Shown here: positions 26,378 to 34,314 of the stretch, piece by piece
How positions within the stretch are numbered: the stretch's first letter is position 1
How the letters are laid out: every line of letters begins with the position of its first letter
Assembly (NCBI RefSeq): GCF_024580735.1
Contig: NZ_JANIJX010000026.1
Location: forward strand, 1 to 41,813
Reading direction: 5' to 3'
Length of the DNA: 41,813 bases
From: Brevibacterium moorei
GTDB taxonomy: Bacteria; Actinomycetota; Actinomycetes; Actinomycetales; Brevibacteriaceae
The notes under the pieces: generated by a model
Databases searched by the model: none
Told to the model about the DNA's origin: nothing
Seen by the model: the letters and a program-made list of their open reading frames with translations, nothing else
Translations under genes and position numbers: made by a program

Positions 26378-27322
26378 TCACGCCATCCGGACCCGGGGGT
26401 CCAATATGCTGTACAGGACGTCGACGATGAAGTTGATGACCACGTAGACGACCGCGATCAGCAGCACGACTCCCTGGATGACCACGATGTCGCGGCGTTC
26501 GATCGAATTGACGATGAGCTGCCCGATTCCGGGGATGCTGAACACCGTTTCAACCACGGCGGCTCCGGCGAGCAGGGTGCCCAGGGTCTGTCCGATGGTT
26601 GTGATAATCGGCAGCGAGGCGTTCTTCAACGCGTGTTTGTACACGATCTTGTTGCCGGCCAGGCCTTTGGCCTTCGCGGTCTTCATATAGTTCTTCGACA
26701 GGGTCTCCAGCATGGATGTGCGGGTCATCCGGGCGATGAGCGCGGCCTGCATGAGTCCCAGTGCCACGGCCGGCAGCACCAGGTACCGCAGGGTGTCCAT
26801 GGGCCCGTCCTCCAGTGCTCGGTAGCCGGCCACCGGGAACCACCCCAGGAGCACGGAGAAGATCAGCATGAGTAGCAGACCGGTGAGGAAGCTGGGCATG
26901 GAGATGCCGATCATCGCCCCGGTCATGAAGGACTTGTCGCGGGCCGAACCGGCATGGCGGGCCGCCATGATGCCGGCCGGCACGCCGACGATGATCGCGA
27001 TGATCTCCGCCAGCAGGGCCAGATTGACCGTCGGGGCCAGCGCGGTGGCGAGGATTTCGGCCACTGGGCGGTGGATGAAGACGGACTCGCCCAGGTCGCC
27101 GGTCAGGATATTGCCCAACCAGGCGAAGAACTGCACCACCAACGGCTGGTCCAGGCCGAGGCTGGTGCGCAGCTGCGCAACCTGTTCCTCGGTTGCATTG
27201 GGGCCGAGCATGACCGCGGCGGCATCGCCGGGCATCATGTGGATGAGCGTGAAGGTGACGATGGCGACGACCAATAAAACAGGTATCAGCGCCAGCAATC
27301 GCCGTATCAGGAATCGTGCCAT
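26378..27322 (-). CDS. peptide ABC transporter permease (DppB type)
   Basis: Permease of 314 aa beginning MARFLIRRLLALIPVLLVVA, with the DppB signature MMPGDAAAVMLGPNATEEQV and GLDQPLVVQFFAWLGN, the coupling loop TAKAKGLAGNKIVYKHALKN, and VFSIPGIGQLIVNSIE. The ATG at 27322 has GGAGG 4 nt upstream, which decides it over an upstream in-frame extension. It is the first gene of cassette B and divergent from an Lrp-type regulator. Confidence 0.93.
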   Translation of the reverse strand: MARFLIRRLLALIPVLLVVAIVTFTLIHMMPGDAAAVMLGPNATEEQVAQLRTSLGLDQPLVVQFFAWLGNILTGDLGESVFIHRPVAEILATALAPTVNLALLAEIIAIIVGVPAGIMAARHAGSARDKSFMTGAMIGISMPSFLTGLLLMLIFSVLLGWFPVAGYRALEDGPMDTLRYLVLPAVALGLMQAALIARMTRTSMLETLSKNYMKTAKAKGLAGNKIVYKHALKNASLPIITTIGQTLGTLLAGAAVVETVFSIPGIGQLIVNSIERRDIVVIQGVVLLIAVVYVVINFIVDVLYSILDPRVRMA

Positions 27323-27541
27323 TGGTCCTCCGTCTGCCACGGGTGTCCGCACCGTCCACACACGGGCGTTGTGTGAGCGGCGTTCGCCCCGTGGTCGAAC
27401 CACGGAGTCGCCCCACCGCACGCAATCTGTCGAATAGATCACAACCCTAGGGAAACCTGCATGGATTCTGCCAACTTTTGACAGGAGATGTAGATTAGCG
27501 ACAGCGACAGGCGCTGGAATCGAGATCAGGGGAGGGTGCCA
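27323..27541. promoter_or_regulatory. divergent promoter region of cassette B and its Lrp-type regulator
   Basis: 219-bp intergenic region. A TTGACA is present at 27478-27483 on the plus strand, but no good -10 sits at the expected distance. AGGGGAGG (27528-27535) is the ribosome site of the regulator. No clean palindromic operator was found; Lrp-type proteins often bind degenerate sites. Confidence 0.35.
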
Positions 27542-28495
27542 GTGGCGGAATCCGGCTCACGCACCGATCAAAAGATCATAGAATCCTTGCATATCGATGC
27601 CCGCGCTTCCTGGCAGAAGATCGCAACCGCCCTGGGCCTGCACGAACGCTCCGTCGCGCGCCGCGCCCAGGCCCTGTTGGCCTCCGGCGCACTGCGCATC
27701 CGCGCCATCACCATTCCCGCCCGCGGGGCCATCGTGCTGGGCAACTGCGGACTGGGACAGGCCCGAATGGCCAGCAAGGCCCTGTGTGCCCGACCGGAGA
27801 CGATGTGGGCACACATCACCACGGGCACCTACGATCTGATCGCGGACGTCGCGATCTCACCGGAACAGGAAGTCGACTTCTACCTCGATGAGATCCCGGC
27901 GCTGGCCGGCCTGGCCCAGGCCCAGACCCTGCCAGTGCTCGAATACCTGCGCACTGCCCGCAACTGGCGCCCGGGGATCCTCAGCACTGCTGAACGCTCC
28001 CGGATGCTGGTGGGGGTGCCCGCACCGGTGGACCTGCACGTGGGCCCAGGCGTTGATCTGGACCAGCGCGATCTGGCACTGCTCGCAGCACTCCGCGAGG
28101 ACGGCAGGCGCACTTTCGAGGAACTGGGGCGCATCATCGGGATCTCCGACGTCACCGCCCGGCGGCGCGTCGAGGCCCTGCGGGCCTCTGGCATCCTGCA
28201 ATTGCGTGCGGTCTTCGACCCCGGCCTGATCGGCAAGGACGCCGAATACATATTGGTGTGCAGGACCCACCCCAGTCAGGTCGCGGCGCTGAGCGCAGAA
28301 CTGCGAGCCGATGACTCGATCAAGTACGCCGTACGAATCGCCGGGCCCTGGCAGTTCCTCATCAAGGTCGACCTGGCGCACCGCAACAGCCTCGATGAGT
28401 TCTTAGCAGCAGCACCCTGGGCCGGCCGGATCACCGATGGCGATACCTTCATCGCGATCCACACGGACAAGCGCAACGCCGTCTTGCTCAGCTGA
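27542..28495 (+). CDS. double-length Lrp/AsnC-family regulator, next to cassette B
   Basis: Regulator of 317 aa made of two Lrp-like units in tandem. Unit 1 has the HTH (RTDQKIIESLHIDARASWQ, ATALGLHERSVARRAQALLA) and a RAM-like domain (about 60-150). Unit 2 starts at DLDQRDLALLAALREDGRRT with a second HTH (GRIIGISDVTARRRVEALRA) and a second effector domain to the end. The SD AGGGGAGG ends 7 nt before GTG 27542, which is therefore preferred over GTG 27536. Divergent orientation suggests that it controls the DppBCDF-amidase-SBP operon in response to an amino-acid-like ligand. Confidence 0.88.
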   Translation: MAESGSRTDQKIIESLHIDARASWQKIATALGLHERSVARRAQALLASGALRIRAITIPARGAIVLGNCGLGQARMASKALCARPETMWAHITTGTYDLIADVAISPEQEVDFYLDEIPALAGLAQAQTLPVLEYLRTARNWRPGILSTAERSRMLVGVPAPVDLHVGPGVDLDQRDLALLAALREDGRRTFEELGRIIGISDVTARRRVEALRASGILQLRAVFDPGLIGKDAEYILVCRTHPSQVAALSAELRADDSIKYAVRIAGPWQFLIKVDLAHRNSLDEFLAAAPWAGRITDGDTFIAIHTDKRNAVLLS

Positions 28496-28522
28496 TCCCG
28501 CCGCGCCGGGCCCGGGTGCCGG

Positions 28523-29557
28523 CTAGGCCATCGCCCAGGGATCGACGGGGGTACAGCGGGCGGCTCGGCCCAACCCGTCCAGATGCCAGCCGTAGACCTT
28601 CGTGTTCCCGGTGACGATCCGGGCATCCACGACTCGGGCCCCGGCATCCACCCGGGCCAGTTTGTTGAGGAACCTGTCGCTATCCGGCAGATCGCGCAGA
28701 CCGGCGACCACGATGATGTTCGCCGCCGAGGTGGTAGCGGTACAGAATCGCGTCTCGATCCAGCCGCCCACAGCCTCGGCGACAGCGGCCGACCGCAGCA
28801 CCGGCACCTGCAACAACACCAGGATGCCCACCTGGTAGTCGAAGTCGGGGCGGGCCACATCGCACCGGAAGATGACGCTGTCGTGCTCGGTCAGCCCGGC
28901 CAACTGCCGGCTCACAATGCCGGGCGTCGTATCCAGGCGGCGGGCCAGTTCGCGCACGGGAACGCGGGCATCCCCGGCCAGCTCCAAGAAGAGGGGACGC
29001 AGGTCGACAGTGGGGACCGCGACTTTCCGCGGTTCCCTGTCCCCGGGTGGGGTCCCTGCGACCAGGGCCTCGGCCGTGGGCACCTTGAGCAGGCCCTGCC
29101 GCCAGCTGACGCCACCCGATATTCGGTGGAACAGACTGACCCGTACCCGGTCGGCCAGATCGAGTTCCGGCAGGTTCTGGTAGACGCGGCGCAGAACTGC
29201 GGGCAGATCGATGCCCAGGATGATCACGAAGATGTTGAAGTCCCCCGTGGTCAGTCCGATCGTGATGACATCGGGGTGTTCCGCCAACGCCCCTATCAGG
29301 GTGGCGTGGTCGTCCGACCAGCAGCGGATCTCCAAGAAGGCACCCATCGACACCGCAGGGTGCAGGGCCACGCCCGACCACGCCAGGCCCGAGCTCCGCA
29401 ACCGGTGCCAGCGCCGCGAGACCGTCGCCTCGGAAACACCAACGCGTTCGGCGATGACCGACCAGGGAGCCCGCGGGTGGAGCTGGATCGCATCGACGAT
29501 GTCGAGGTCGACCGGGTCCGTCGCCCCTGACTCACTGTCTTGGCTTTCATGGATCAT
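28523..29557 (-). CDS. double-length Lrp/AsnC-family regulator, divergent from MFS/D-aminoacylase genes
   Basis: Regulator of 344 aa with the same HTH-RAM-HTH-RAM layout: DLDIVDAIQLHPRAPWSVIA and VGVSEATVSRRWHRLRSSGL form HTH 1; DLRPLFLELAGDARVPVREL with TTPGIVSRQLAGLTEH forms HTH 2. It converges on the Lrp-type gene of cassette B with only 27 bp between stops, and is divergent from an MFS transporter gene followed by a D-aminoacylase-like gene, its probable targets. Sequence similarity to the other two double regulators in the window is low outside the HTH cores, so they are unlikely to be recent duplicates. Confidence 0.87.
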   Translation of the reverse strand: MIHESQDSESGATDPVDLDIVDAIQLHPRAPWSVIAERVGVSEATVSRRWHRLRSSGLAWSGVALHPAVSMGAFLEIRCWSDDHATLIGALAEHPDVITIGLTTGDFNIFVIILGIDLPAVLRRVYQNLPELDLADRVRVSLFHRISGGVSWRQGLLKVPTAEALVAGTPPGDREPRKVAVPTVDLRPLFLELAGDARVPVRELARRLDTTPGIVSRQLAGLTEHDSVIFRCDVARPDFDYQVGILVLLQVPVLRSAAVAEAVGGWIETRFCTATTSAANIIVVAGLRDLPDSDRFLNKLARVDAGARVVDARIVTGNTKVYGWHLDGLGRAARCTPVDPWAMA

Positions 29558-29697
29558 TCCTGCATCACCTCGTATTCCAGCGTGTTTTTCATGCAGTGTT
29601 TTGGCATATTATCAACCTTCTTGCACATTATGCACTGCATCACTTCCACCGTTAGAGTTAGTCCGGTTCCCCGCCCAACTTCAATCCTGGAGGCCCT
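29558..29697. promoter_or_regulatory. divergent promoter with candidate Lrp-type operator
   Basis: An AT-rich patch in otherwise GC-rich DNA. It holds the perfect inverted repeat ATGCAGTG (29591-29598) / CACTGCAT (29633-29640), separated by 34 bp, and TGCA-containing repeats between. The symmetry and location between a regulator and its likely target suggest an operator. GGAGG at 29689-29693 is the ribosome site of the MFS gene. Confidence 0.45.
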
Positions 29698-31008
29698 ATG
29701 AGCACGCCTGTGGCGAAGCAGCAAATCGCCGAGACGCCGGCGGAGAAGGCCGTCTACCGCAAGGTGACACTGCGCCTGCTGCCGTTCCTGATGATCTGTT
29801 ATCTGTTCGCATACCTGGACCGGACCAACATCGGGTTCGCCAAGCTGCAGATGCAACAGGAGATGCCGTTCCTAACGGAAGCCGTGTTCGGCCTGGGTGC
29901 AGGCATCTTCTTCCTGGCATATGCGTGCCTGGAGATCCCCAGTAATATGCTCATGCACCGGATCGGCGCCAGGAAAACGATCACCCGCATCATGCTGCTG
30001 TGGGGCCTGGTGTCCGCCGCAATGCTGTTCGTGAACAATGAGGTCTCGTTCTACATCATCCGGGCACTGTTGGGCATCTTCGAGGCCGGCTTCGCCCCTG
30101 GCGTCATCCTCTTCTTCACCTATTGGTTCCCCGCCAAGCGGATGGGCCGAGTCGTGGGACTGTTCGCCATGGCGGGTCCCCTGGGCTCGATCCTCGGATC
30201 GTCGACCTCCGGCCTCATCATCGAACTGACCCACAACGCCTGGGGCCTGTCCGGCTGGCAGTGGATGTTCCTCATCCAGGGCCTGCCCGCCGTACTGCTG
30301 GGCGCCCTGTTCTGGTTCCTCATCCCGGACAACCCACTGCAGGCGAAGTGGCTGAACGCCGATGAGAAGAAACTCATCACCACCAAGCTCGAGGAGACGA
30401 AGGAGCGCCACCACGATTCCAAGTTCACCGACGCACTGAAGAACCCGGCCGTCTACGTCATGGCGCTGGCCTACTTCGGCATCATGTGCGGCATCTACGC
30501 CGTGAGCTTCTGGCTGCCGACCATCCTGCACAACGGCGGACTGACCAACAACATCACCCTGGGCTTCGCCACGGCACTGCCCTACCTCCTCGTCCTTCCG
30601 GTCCTGTGGTTCCTCACCAAGGGCTCCGACCGCACGGGCGACCGCTTCTGGCGCTCCCTCATTCCCACGGTCGTAGGGGCGCTGGCCCTGGTCGTCGCGG
30701 CCTACGCGTCCTCGATCTTCGCCCTGTCCTATATCGCGCTGTGCATTGCGGTCTGCGGCGTCTGGGCCGCGTACACGATCTTCTGGGCAGTCCCGACGAC
30801 CACGCTGGGCGGAACCGCGGCAGCCGGCGGCATCGCCTTCATCAACACCTTCGGCATCCTGGGCGGCTTCGTCGCCCCCACCATCATGGGATTCGTCCAG
30901 GATGCCACGGGCTCGGCCCAGGGCGGCCTGATGACGATGGTGGTCCTGCTGGTGATCTCCGCAGTGGCCATCATCATCCTGCCCAAGGTCATGAAGAAGC
31001 CGATGTAG
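29698..31008 (+). CDS. MFS transporter, ACS (anion:cation symporter) family
   Basis: Membrane protein of 436 aa with 12 predicted transmembrane segments. The ACS family motif is in LLPFLMICYLFAYLDRTNIG followed by FAKLQMQQ, and the MFS A-motif is degenerate (NMLMHRIGARKTI). Relatives carry organic anions such as tartrate, phthalate or allantoate with protons. The ATG at 29698 has GGAGG 4 nt away. Downstream, after a hairpin, comes a D-aminoacylase-like gene, so an N-acyl amino acid or related carboxylate is a sensible cargo (inference). Confidence 0.9.
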   Translation: MSTPVAKQQIAETPAEKAVYRKVTLRLLPFLMICYLFAYLDRTNIGFAKLQMQQEMPFLTEAVFGLGAGIFFLAYACLEIPSNMLMHRIGARKTITRIMLLWGLVSAAMLFVNNEVSFYIIRALLGIFEAGFAPGVILFFTYWFPAKRMGRVVGLFAMAGPLGSILGSSTSGLIIELTHNAWGLSGWQWMFLIQGLPAVLLGALFWFLIPDNPLQAKWLNADEKKLITTKLEETKERHHDSKFTDALKNPAVYVMALAYFGIMCGIYAVSFWLPTILHNGGLTNNITLGFATALPYLLVLPVLWFLTKGSDRTGDRFWRSLIPTVVGALALVVAAYASSIFALSYIALCIAVCGVWAAYTIFWAVPTTTLGGTAAAGGIAFINTFGILGGFVAPTIMGFVQDATGSAQGGLMTMVVLLVISAVAIIILPKVMKKPM

Positions 31009-31013
31009 CCGCC

Positions 31014-31053
31014 CGGCCGAGGTCCCGCGCCCGACTGGCCGGGACCTCGGCCG
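31014..31053 (+). terminator. GC-rich hairpin between MFS and D-aminoacylase genes
   Basis: Perfect 14-bp inverted repeat (arms 31014-31027 and 31040-31053, loop 12 nt) directly after the MFS stop. No T-tract follows, so it may stabilise or attenuate the mRNA within an operon rather than end it. Confidence 0.5.
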
Positions 31054-31089
31054 CGGACGGAAATCCCACTGCGTAAAGGAGAGCATCAC

Positions 31090-32676
31090 GTGAAAACCCT
31101 CATCACCGCGGCCCGCGTCATCGACGGCACTGGACGCGCACCCTTCGTAGCCGACGTGCTGATCGACGGCCAGAAGATCGAGGCCATCCGCGAACCCGGC
31201 ACCTTCGCCGGCCTGGCCGACGTCAAAACGGTATCCGCCGACGGACTGGTGCTCTCACCCGGCTTCATCGACACCCATGCCCATGCCGACAACAGCCCAC
31301 TGCTGGCCGAGGACGACACCTCGAAGATCATGCAGGGGTGCACGACCGAGGTCAACGGCAACTGCGGATTCTCCCTGGCGCCGATCGACCCTTTGCACGA
31401 AGACGGCTTCTACACACTCGTCACTCGGATCTTCCCCGCCGCCAAGTACGGCTGGCGGTCCTTCGCCGAATACAAGGCGGCGATGAACCAACACGAATAC
31501 GTCACGAACTTCGCCACCCTGATCGGGCACAATACCGTCAGGGTGGCCGCAATGGGCGATGAGATGCGTGCCCCGGACAAGACCGAGATGCGCACCATGC
31601 AGCACCTGGTCGACGATGCGATCGAAAACGGCGCCGGCGGGCTGTCCTCCGGCCTGATCTACCCGCCCGGAGTGTTCTCCGAACCATCCGAACTCGTGAC
31701 CCTGGCGTCGAATCTGCCGCCCACCGCGATCTACGCCAGCCACATGCGTTCGGAGAGCCATCACCTGATGGACAGTCTGCGGGAGACAGTGCACGTGGCA
31801 CAGAACGCCGGCATCCGCTGCCATATCTCGCATCTGAAGTTCGCCGATCGGCAGTCCTCGTCCCAGATGGCGACCGCGCTGGAATACCTGGACGCACAGC
31901 GCACGGCCGGGCTGCCTGTCACCCAGGACATGTACCCGTATTCCGCCGCCAGCACGATGATGACCGCGCTGTTGCCACCGTGGATGCACGACGGCGGGGC
32001 CCAGAAGCTGTTGGAGCGTTTGAAGTCCCGCGAATTGGTCCGGCGCGCCGGCGATCAGATCGCCAGTTCCGAGGCCGCCTTCGAGAACTATGCGCGTACT
32101 GCGGGCTGGGACGGGGTGATCGTCGCAAGCACGGGCTCGCATCGTTATGAAGGCGAATCCGTTGCGCAGATAGCGGCGACGATGGGTGTCGAACCGATCG
32201 AGGCCGTCGCGCGCATGCTCATCGACGAACAGCTGCACATCACCGTCATCCTCTGGGCCATGCGCGAGGAGGATGTGACCCTGGGCCTGCAGCACCCCTT
32301 CACGATGATCGGCACGGACGGGCTGCCGGTGGGCACCGGCGGCAAACCTCACCCGCGCGGCTACGGTTCCTTCGCCCGGATGCTCGACCACTACGTCCGC
32401 CGGACCAAGGCCGTCGACCTGGTCGACGCCATCCGCAGGATGACATCCCTACCGGCACAGACCTTCGGCCTGGAGGGCCGCGGAGTGGTGGCCGAGGGCG
32501 CCTTCGCCGATCTGGTGCTGTTCGACCCGGACACCCTGACCGACAATGCGACCTTCGCCCACCCGACTGACGCCCCTGCCGGACTGTTCGACGTATTCGT
32601 CGCAGGTGAGCACGTCGTGGACCGAGGCGCCTGGACCGGACGGCGGGCCGGCAAGTTCCTGGCGGCGCGGCACTGA
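31090..32676 (+). CDS. D-aminoacylase-family amidohydrolase (second copy of the family)
   Basis: Amidohydrolase of 528 aa. Motifs: GFIDTHAHADNSPL (metal HxH), EVNGNCGFSLAP (D-aminoacylase cysteine), YASHMRSESHHL, CHISHLKFAD, and IGTDGLPVGTGGKPHPRGYG with the catalytic Asp. It lacks the Ala-rich N-terminal insertion of the enzyme at 17.2-18.9 kb and is clearly diverged from it, so a different substrate is likely. The start is GTG at 31090 with AAAGGAGAG 6 nt upstream. It forms a unit with the MFS transporter, beside an Lrp-type regulator. Confidence 0.9.
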   Translation: MKTLITAARVIDGTGRAPFVADVLIDGQKIEAIREPGTFAGLADVKTVSADGLVLSPGFIDTHAHADNSPLLAEDDTSKIMQGCTTEVNGNCGFSLAPIDPLHEDGFYTLVTRIFPAAKYGWRSFAEYKAAMNQHEYVTNFATLIGHNTVRVAAMGDEMRAPDKTEMRTMQHLVDDAIENGAGGLSSGLIYPPGVFSEPSELVTLASNLPPTAIYASHMRSESHHLMDSLRETVHVAQNAGIRCHISHLKFADRQSSSQMATALEYLDAQRTAGLPVTQDMYPYSAASTMMTALLPPWMHDGGAQKLLERLKSRELVRRAGDQIASSEAAFENYARTAGWDGVIVASTGSHRYEGESVAQIAATMGVEPIEAVARMLIDEQLHITVILWAMREEDVTLGLQHPFTMIGTDGLPVGTGGKPHPRGYGSFARMLDHYVRRTKAVDLVDAIRRMTSLPAQTFGLEGRGVVAEGAFADLVLFDPDTLTDNATFAHPTDAPAGLFDVFVAGEHVVDRGAWTGRRAGKFLAARH

Positions 32677-32699
32677 GGGGCTGAAGGCTCTCTACTTCT

Positions 32700-32759
32700 T
32701 TGGACTGTCTATTTCAGATTCCACTGTTCAAACAGTGGAATCTGAAATAGACAGTCCAA
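32700..32759. repeat. 29-bp perfect inverted repeat with 2-nt spacer
   Basis: Arms 32700-32728 and 32731-32759 are exact reverse complements, separated only by CA. Unlike the other hairpins in the window the stem is AT-balanced (outer TTGGACTGTCT, inner CCACTGTT). It begins 23 nt after the D-aminoacylase stop. It could act as a transcription terminator for both sides, but length and composition also fit two transposon ends abutted head to head. Confidence 0.8.
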
Positions 32760-32795
32760 TCTTCTATACGACCGGGAGCCGGTGAGCCACCGGCG

Positions 32796-33029
32796 CTAAC
32801 CCATCTCGAACTTTCCACGCAGGAAGTCGGCGAGCTCGGCATGGGTGCCGACCCAGACGTCTTCCCTGCCCAGGGCACCGAAGTCGGCGGCGGTACCTCC
32901 GGCCTTCCGAGTGGCATCCGCAGTCGTCAGAACACCTTGGTCCCCGTGGCCTGGGTCCCTGGCGCTCAGGTGATGAGCCCAGGGCTGTGATGCACCCCAA
33001 TCACCGAGGCGACCCGGTCGGCCAATGCA
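32796..33029 (-). pseudogene. chimeric gene relic: permease N-terminus joined to deacetylase C-terminus
   Basis: Read on the minus strand, 32978-32882 gives AHHLSAR...LTTADATRKAGGTAAD, matching AHHRSAR...LTTATATRKAGGTAAD of the permease N-terminus encoded at 20310-20414. In the same frame 32861-32796 continues DVWVGTHAELADFLRGKFEMG and a stop, matching DIWVGTHAEFAEFLHTKFTL at the end of the deacetylase-like protein encoded at 34315-35250. There is no start codon; the frame opens only at 33029. This looks like the scar of a deletion that fused the ends of two neighbouring genes of a lost permease-deacetylase locus. The direct matches are seen; the deletion history is inferred. Confidence 0.65.
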
Positions 33030-33223
33030 TCAGGTAATAGGGCACATGCTGGGACCTCGCTCCTAAGTCGACTGTTGGCCGGTTACCCAGCCTTAAAACT
33101 GCGCAGGCCTGGATTACGTTGTGACGTTACCAAACGGCATGCCGCAGATTCCGAACACTGAAAATTTCAAATTTGCGCACATCCATCATTGATCCGCACC
33201 CATCTGAAGCATATGATCATTAT
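33030..33223. other. non-coding gap upstream of Lrp-type gene
   Basis: No gene is supported here. There are a perfect 10-bp palindrome CGGCATGCCG (33135-33144) and an AT-rich stretch with GAAAATTTC and AAATTT (33160-33175) that may carry the promoter or operator of the next gene. A short open frame on the minus strand (about 33092-32970) has no recognisable similarity. Confidence 0.35.
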
Positions 33224-34273
33224 GTGATTACAAGCACGGTATCGACTTCCAGTCCCACCCCATCTTCCCTGGACGGACTCGACCGAGGCATCATCGACGC
33301 CCTACACAAAGACGGCCGCGCATCCTGGGCGAGGATAGCCGCCGGACTCGATGTTTCCGCACCCACAGTTCAGCGCCGTTACAATGCACTTCATTCAGCA
33401 GGCTTGATCCGCGTGGTGGCCGCCACCGAAGTGACCAGGTTAGGCCTAGGACATCCGTTCTTCATGCGCATCTCCCATGCACAGGGCATGTTGGAGCCAT
33501 TGATCCTACGACTACAGGAACGGCGCGAGGTCCGTTTTATCACTACGATTGTCGGGTCCTCCGATCTGGCCGTCGAGATGGTGCTCCCCAAGGGCACACA
33601 TTTCGGGCCTTTCATTGAGGAGGTTCTAGATGGCACAGGAGCGCAGACCAATACAGCGTTCATCACCCACGCCTTCACCTCAGGACACTTCTGGAAACCG
33701 CAGAGCTCTGTAGACAGTCCCCGCTGCCTTGACCTGCCCGATGACTCGAAGACCCCGCCAGTATCTTTGTCCCAGTCCGAGGCCAAGGTGCTCGGCCTGC
33801 TCATGCATGACGGCCGGACACCACTGTCCCGGCTGGCCGAGGCGATCGGAAAGTCCGAGTCCACAGCCTCGCGCATTATCGATTCTCTGTCCCGGGCTGG
33901 GGTTCTCGAATACCGCATCCTGGTGGAGCCGGCCAACCTAGGTTACAACGCCGAACTCATGCTCTTTGCCCAGGTCGAACCCTCATCCCTGCACCAGGCC
34001 GCCGTGACATTGGCCGCGCAAGACGAAACCAAATATCTGGCGACTACTACCGGTGAGCACAATCTGCTGGGCCAGGTGGCATTGACCGACTACACAGATG
34101 TCTACAACTACTCGACCAGAACCCTGGGCGCCGTCCCGGGGATCAGGAGCTTCGAGCTGGCCCTGCAAGTCGATACCCGCAAACGGGTATGGACCTCGAT
34201 CAGCAATGGGCGGTTCGAGTCCTCAGGCCGGCCATTGGATCTACTGGAATATCTGGCACCGGGTGGGGAATAA
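33224..34273 (+). CDS. double-length Lrp/AsnC-family regulator of the deacetylase/MHS operon
   Basis: Regulator of about 349 aa with tandem Lrp units: HTH 1 LDRGIIDALHKDGRASWARI with LDVSAPTVQRRYNALHSAGL; HTH 2 SEAKVLGLLMHDGRTPLSRL with IGKSESTASRIIDSLSRAGV; each followed by an effector-type domain. No Shine-Dalgarno is visible. The GTG at 33224 gives a 17-residue leader like the sister proteins; a TTG at 33173 is the farthest in-frame option. It is 41 nt upstream of the deacetylase gene in the same direction, so it probably belongs to, and controls, the same operon. Third-position G/C bias is weaker than in the left half of the window. Confidence 0.83.
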   Translation: MITSTVSTSSPTPSSLDGLDRGIIDALHKDGRASWARIAAGLDVSAPTVQRRYNALHSAGLIRVVAATEVTRLGLGHPFFMRISHAQGMLEPLILRLQERREVRFITTIVGSSDLAVEMVLPKGTHFGPFIEEVLDGTGAQTNTAFITHAFTSGHFWKPQSSVDSPRCLDLPDDSKTPPVSLSQSEAKVLGLLMHDGRTPLSRLAEAIGKSESTASRIIDSLSRAGVLEYRILVEPANLGYNAELMLFAQVEPSSLHQAAVTLAAQDETKYLATTTGEHNLLGQVALTDYTDVYNYSTRTLGAVPGIRSFELALQVDTRKRVWTSISNGRFESSGRPLDLLEYLAPGGE

Positions 34274-34314
34274 CAGGAGCACATACCAGTGGAACGACTA
34301 TCAAAGGAGCAATC

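Noticed and set aside
28496..28522. GC palindrome CCCGGGCCCGGG-like sequence between convergent Lrp genes as a terminator
   Set aside because: The stem is short and self-overlapping without a T-tract; not convincing in 27 bp of GC-rich spacer.
29872..31089. Long minus-strand open frame over the MFS gene
   Set aside because: The plus strand encodes a textbook ACS-family transporter; the antisense frame has no recognisable domain.
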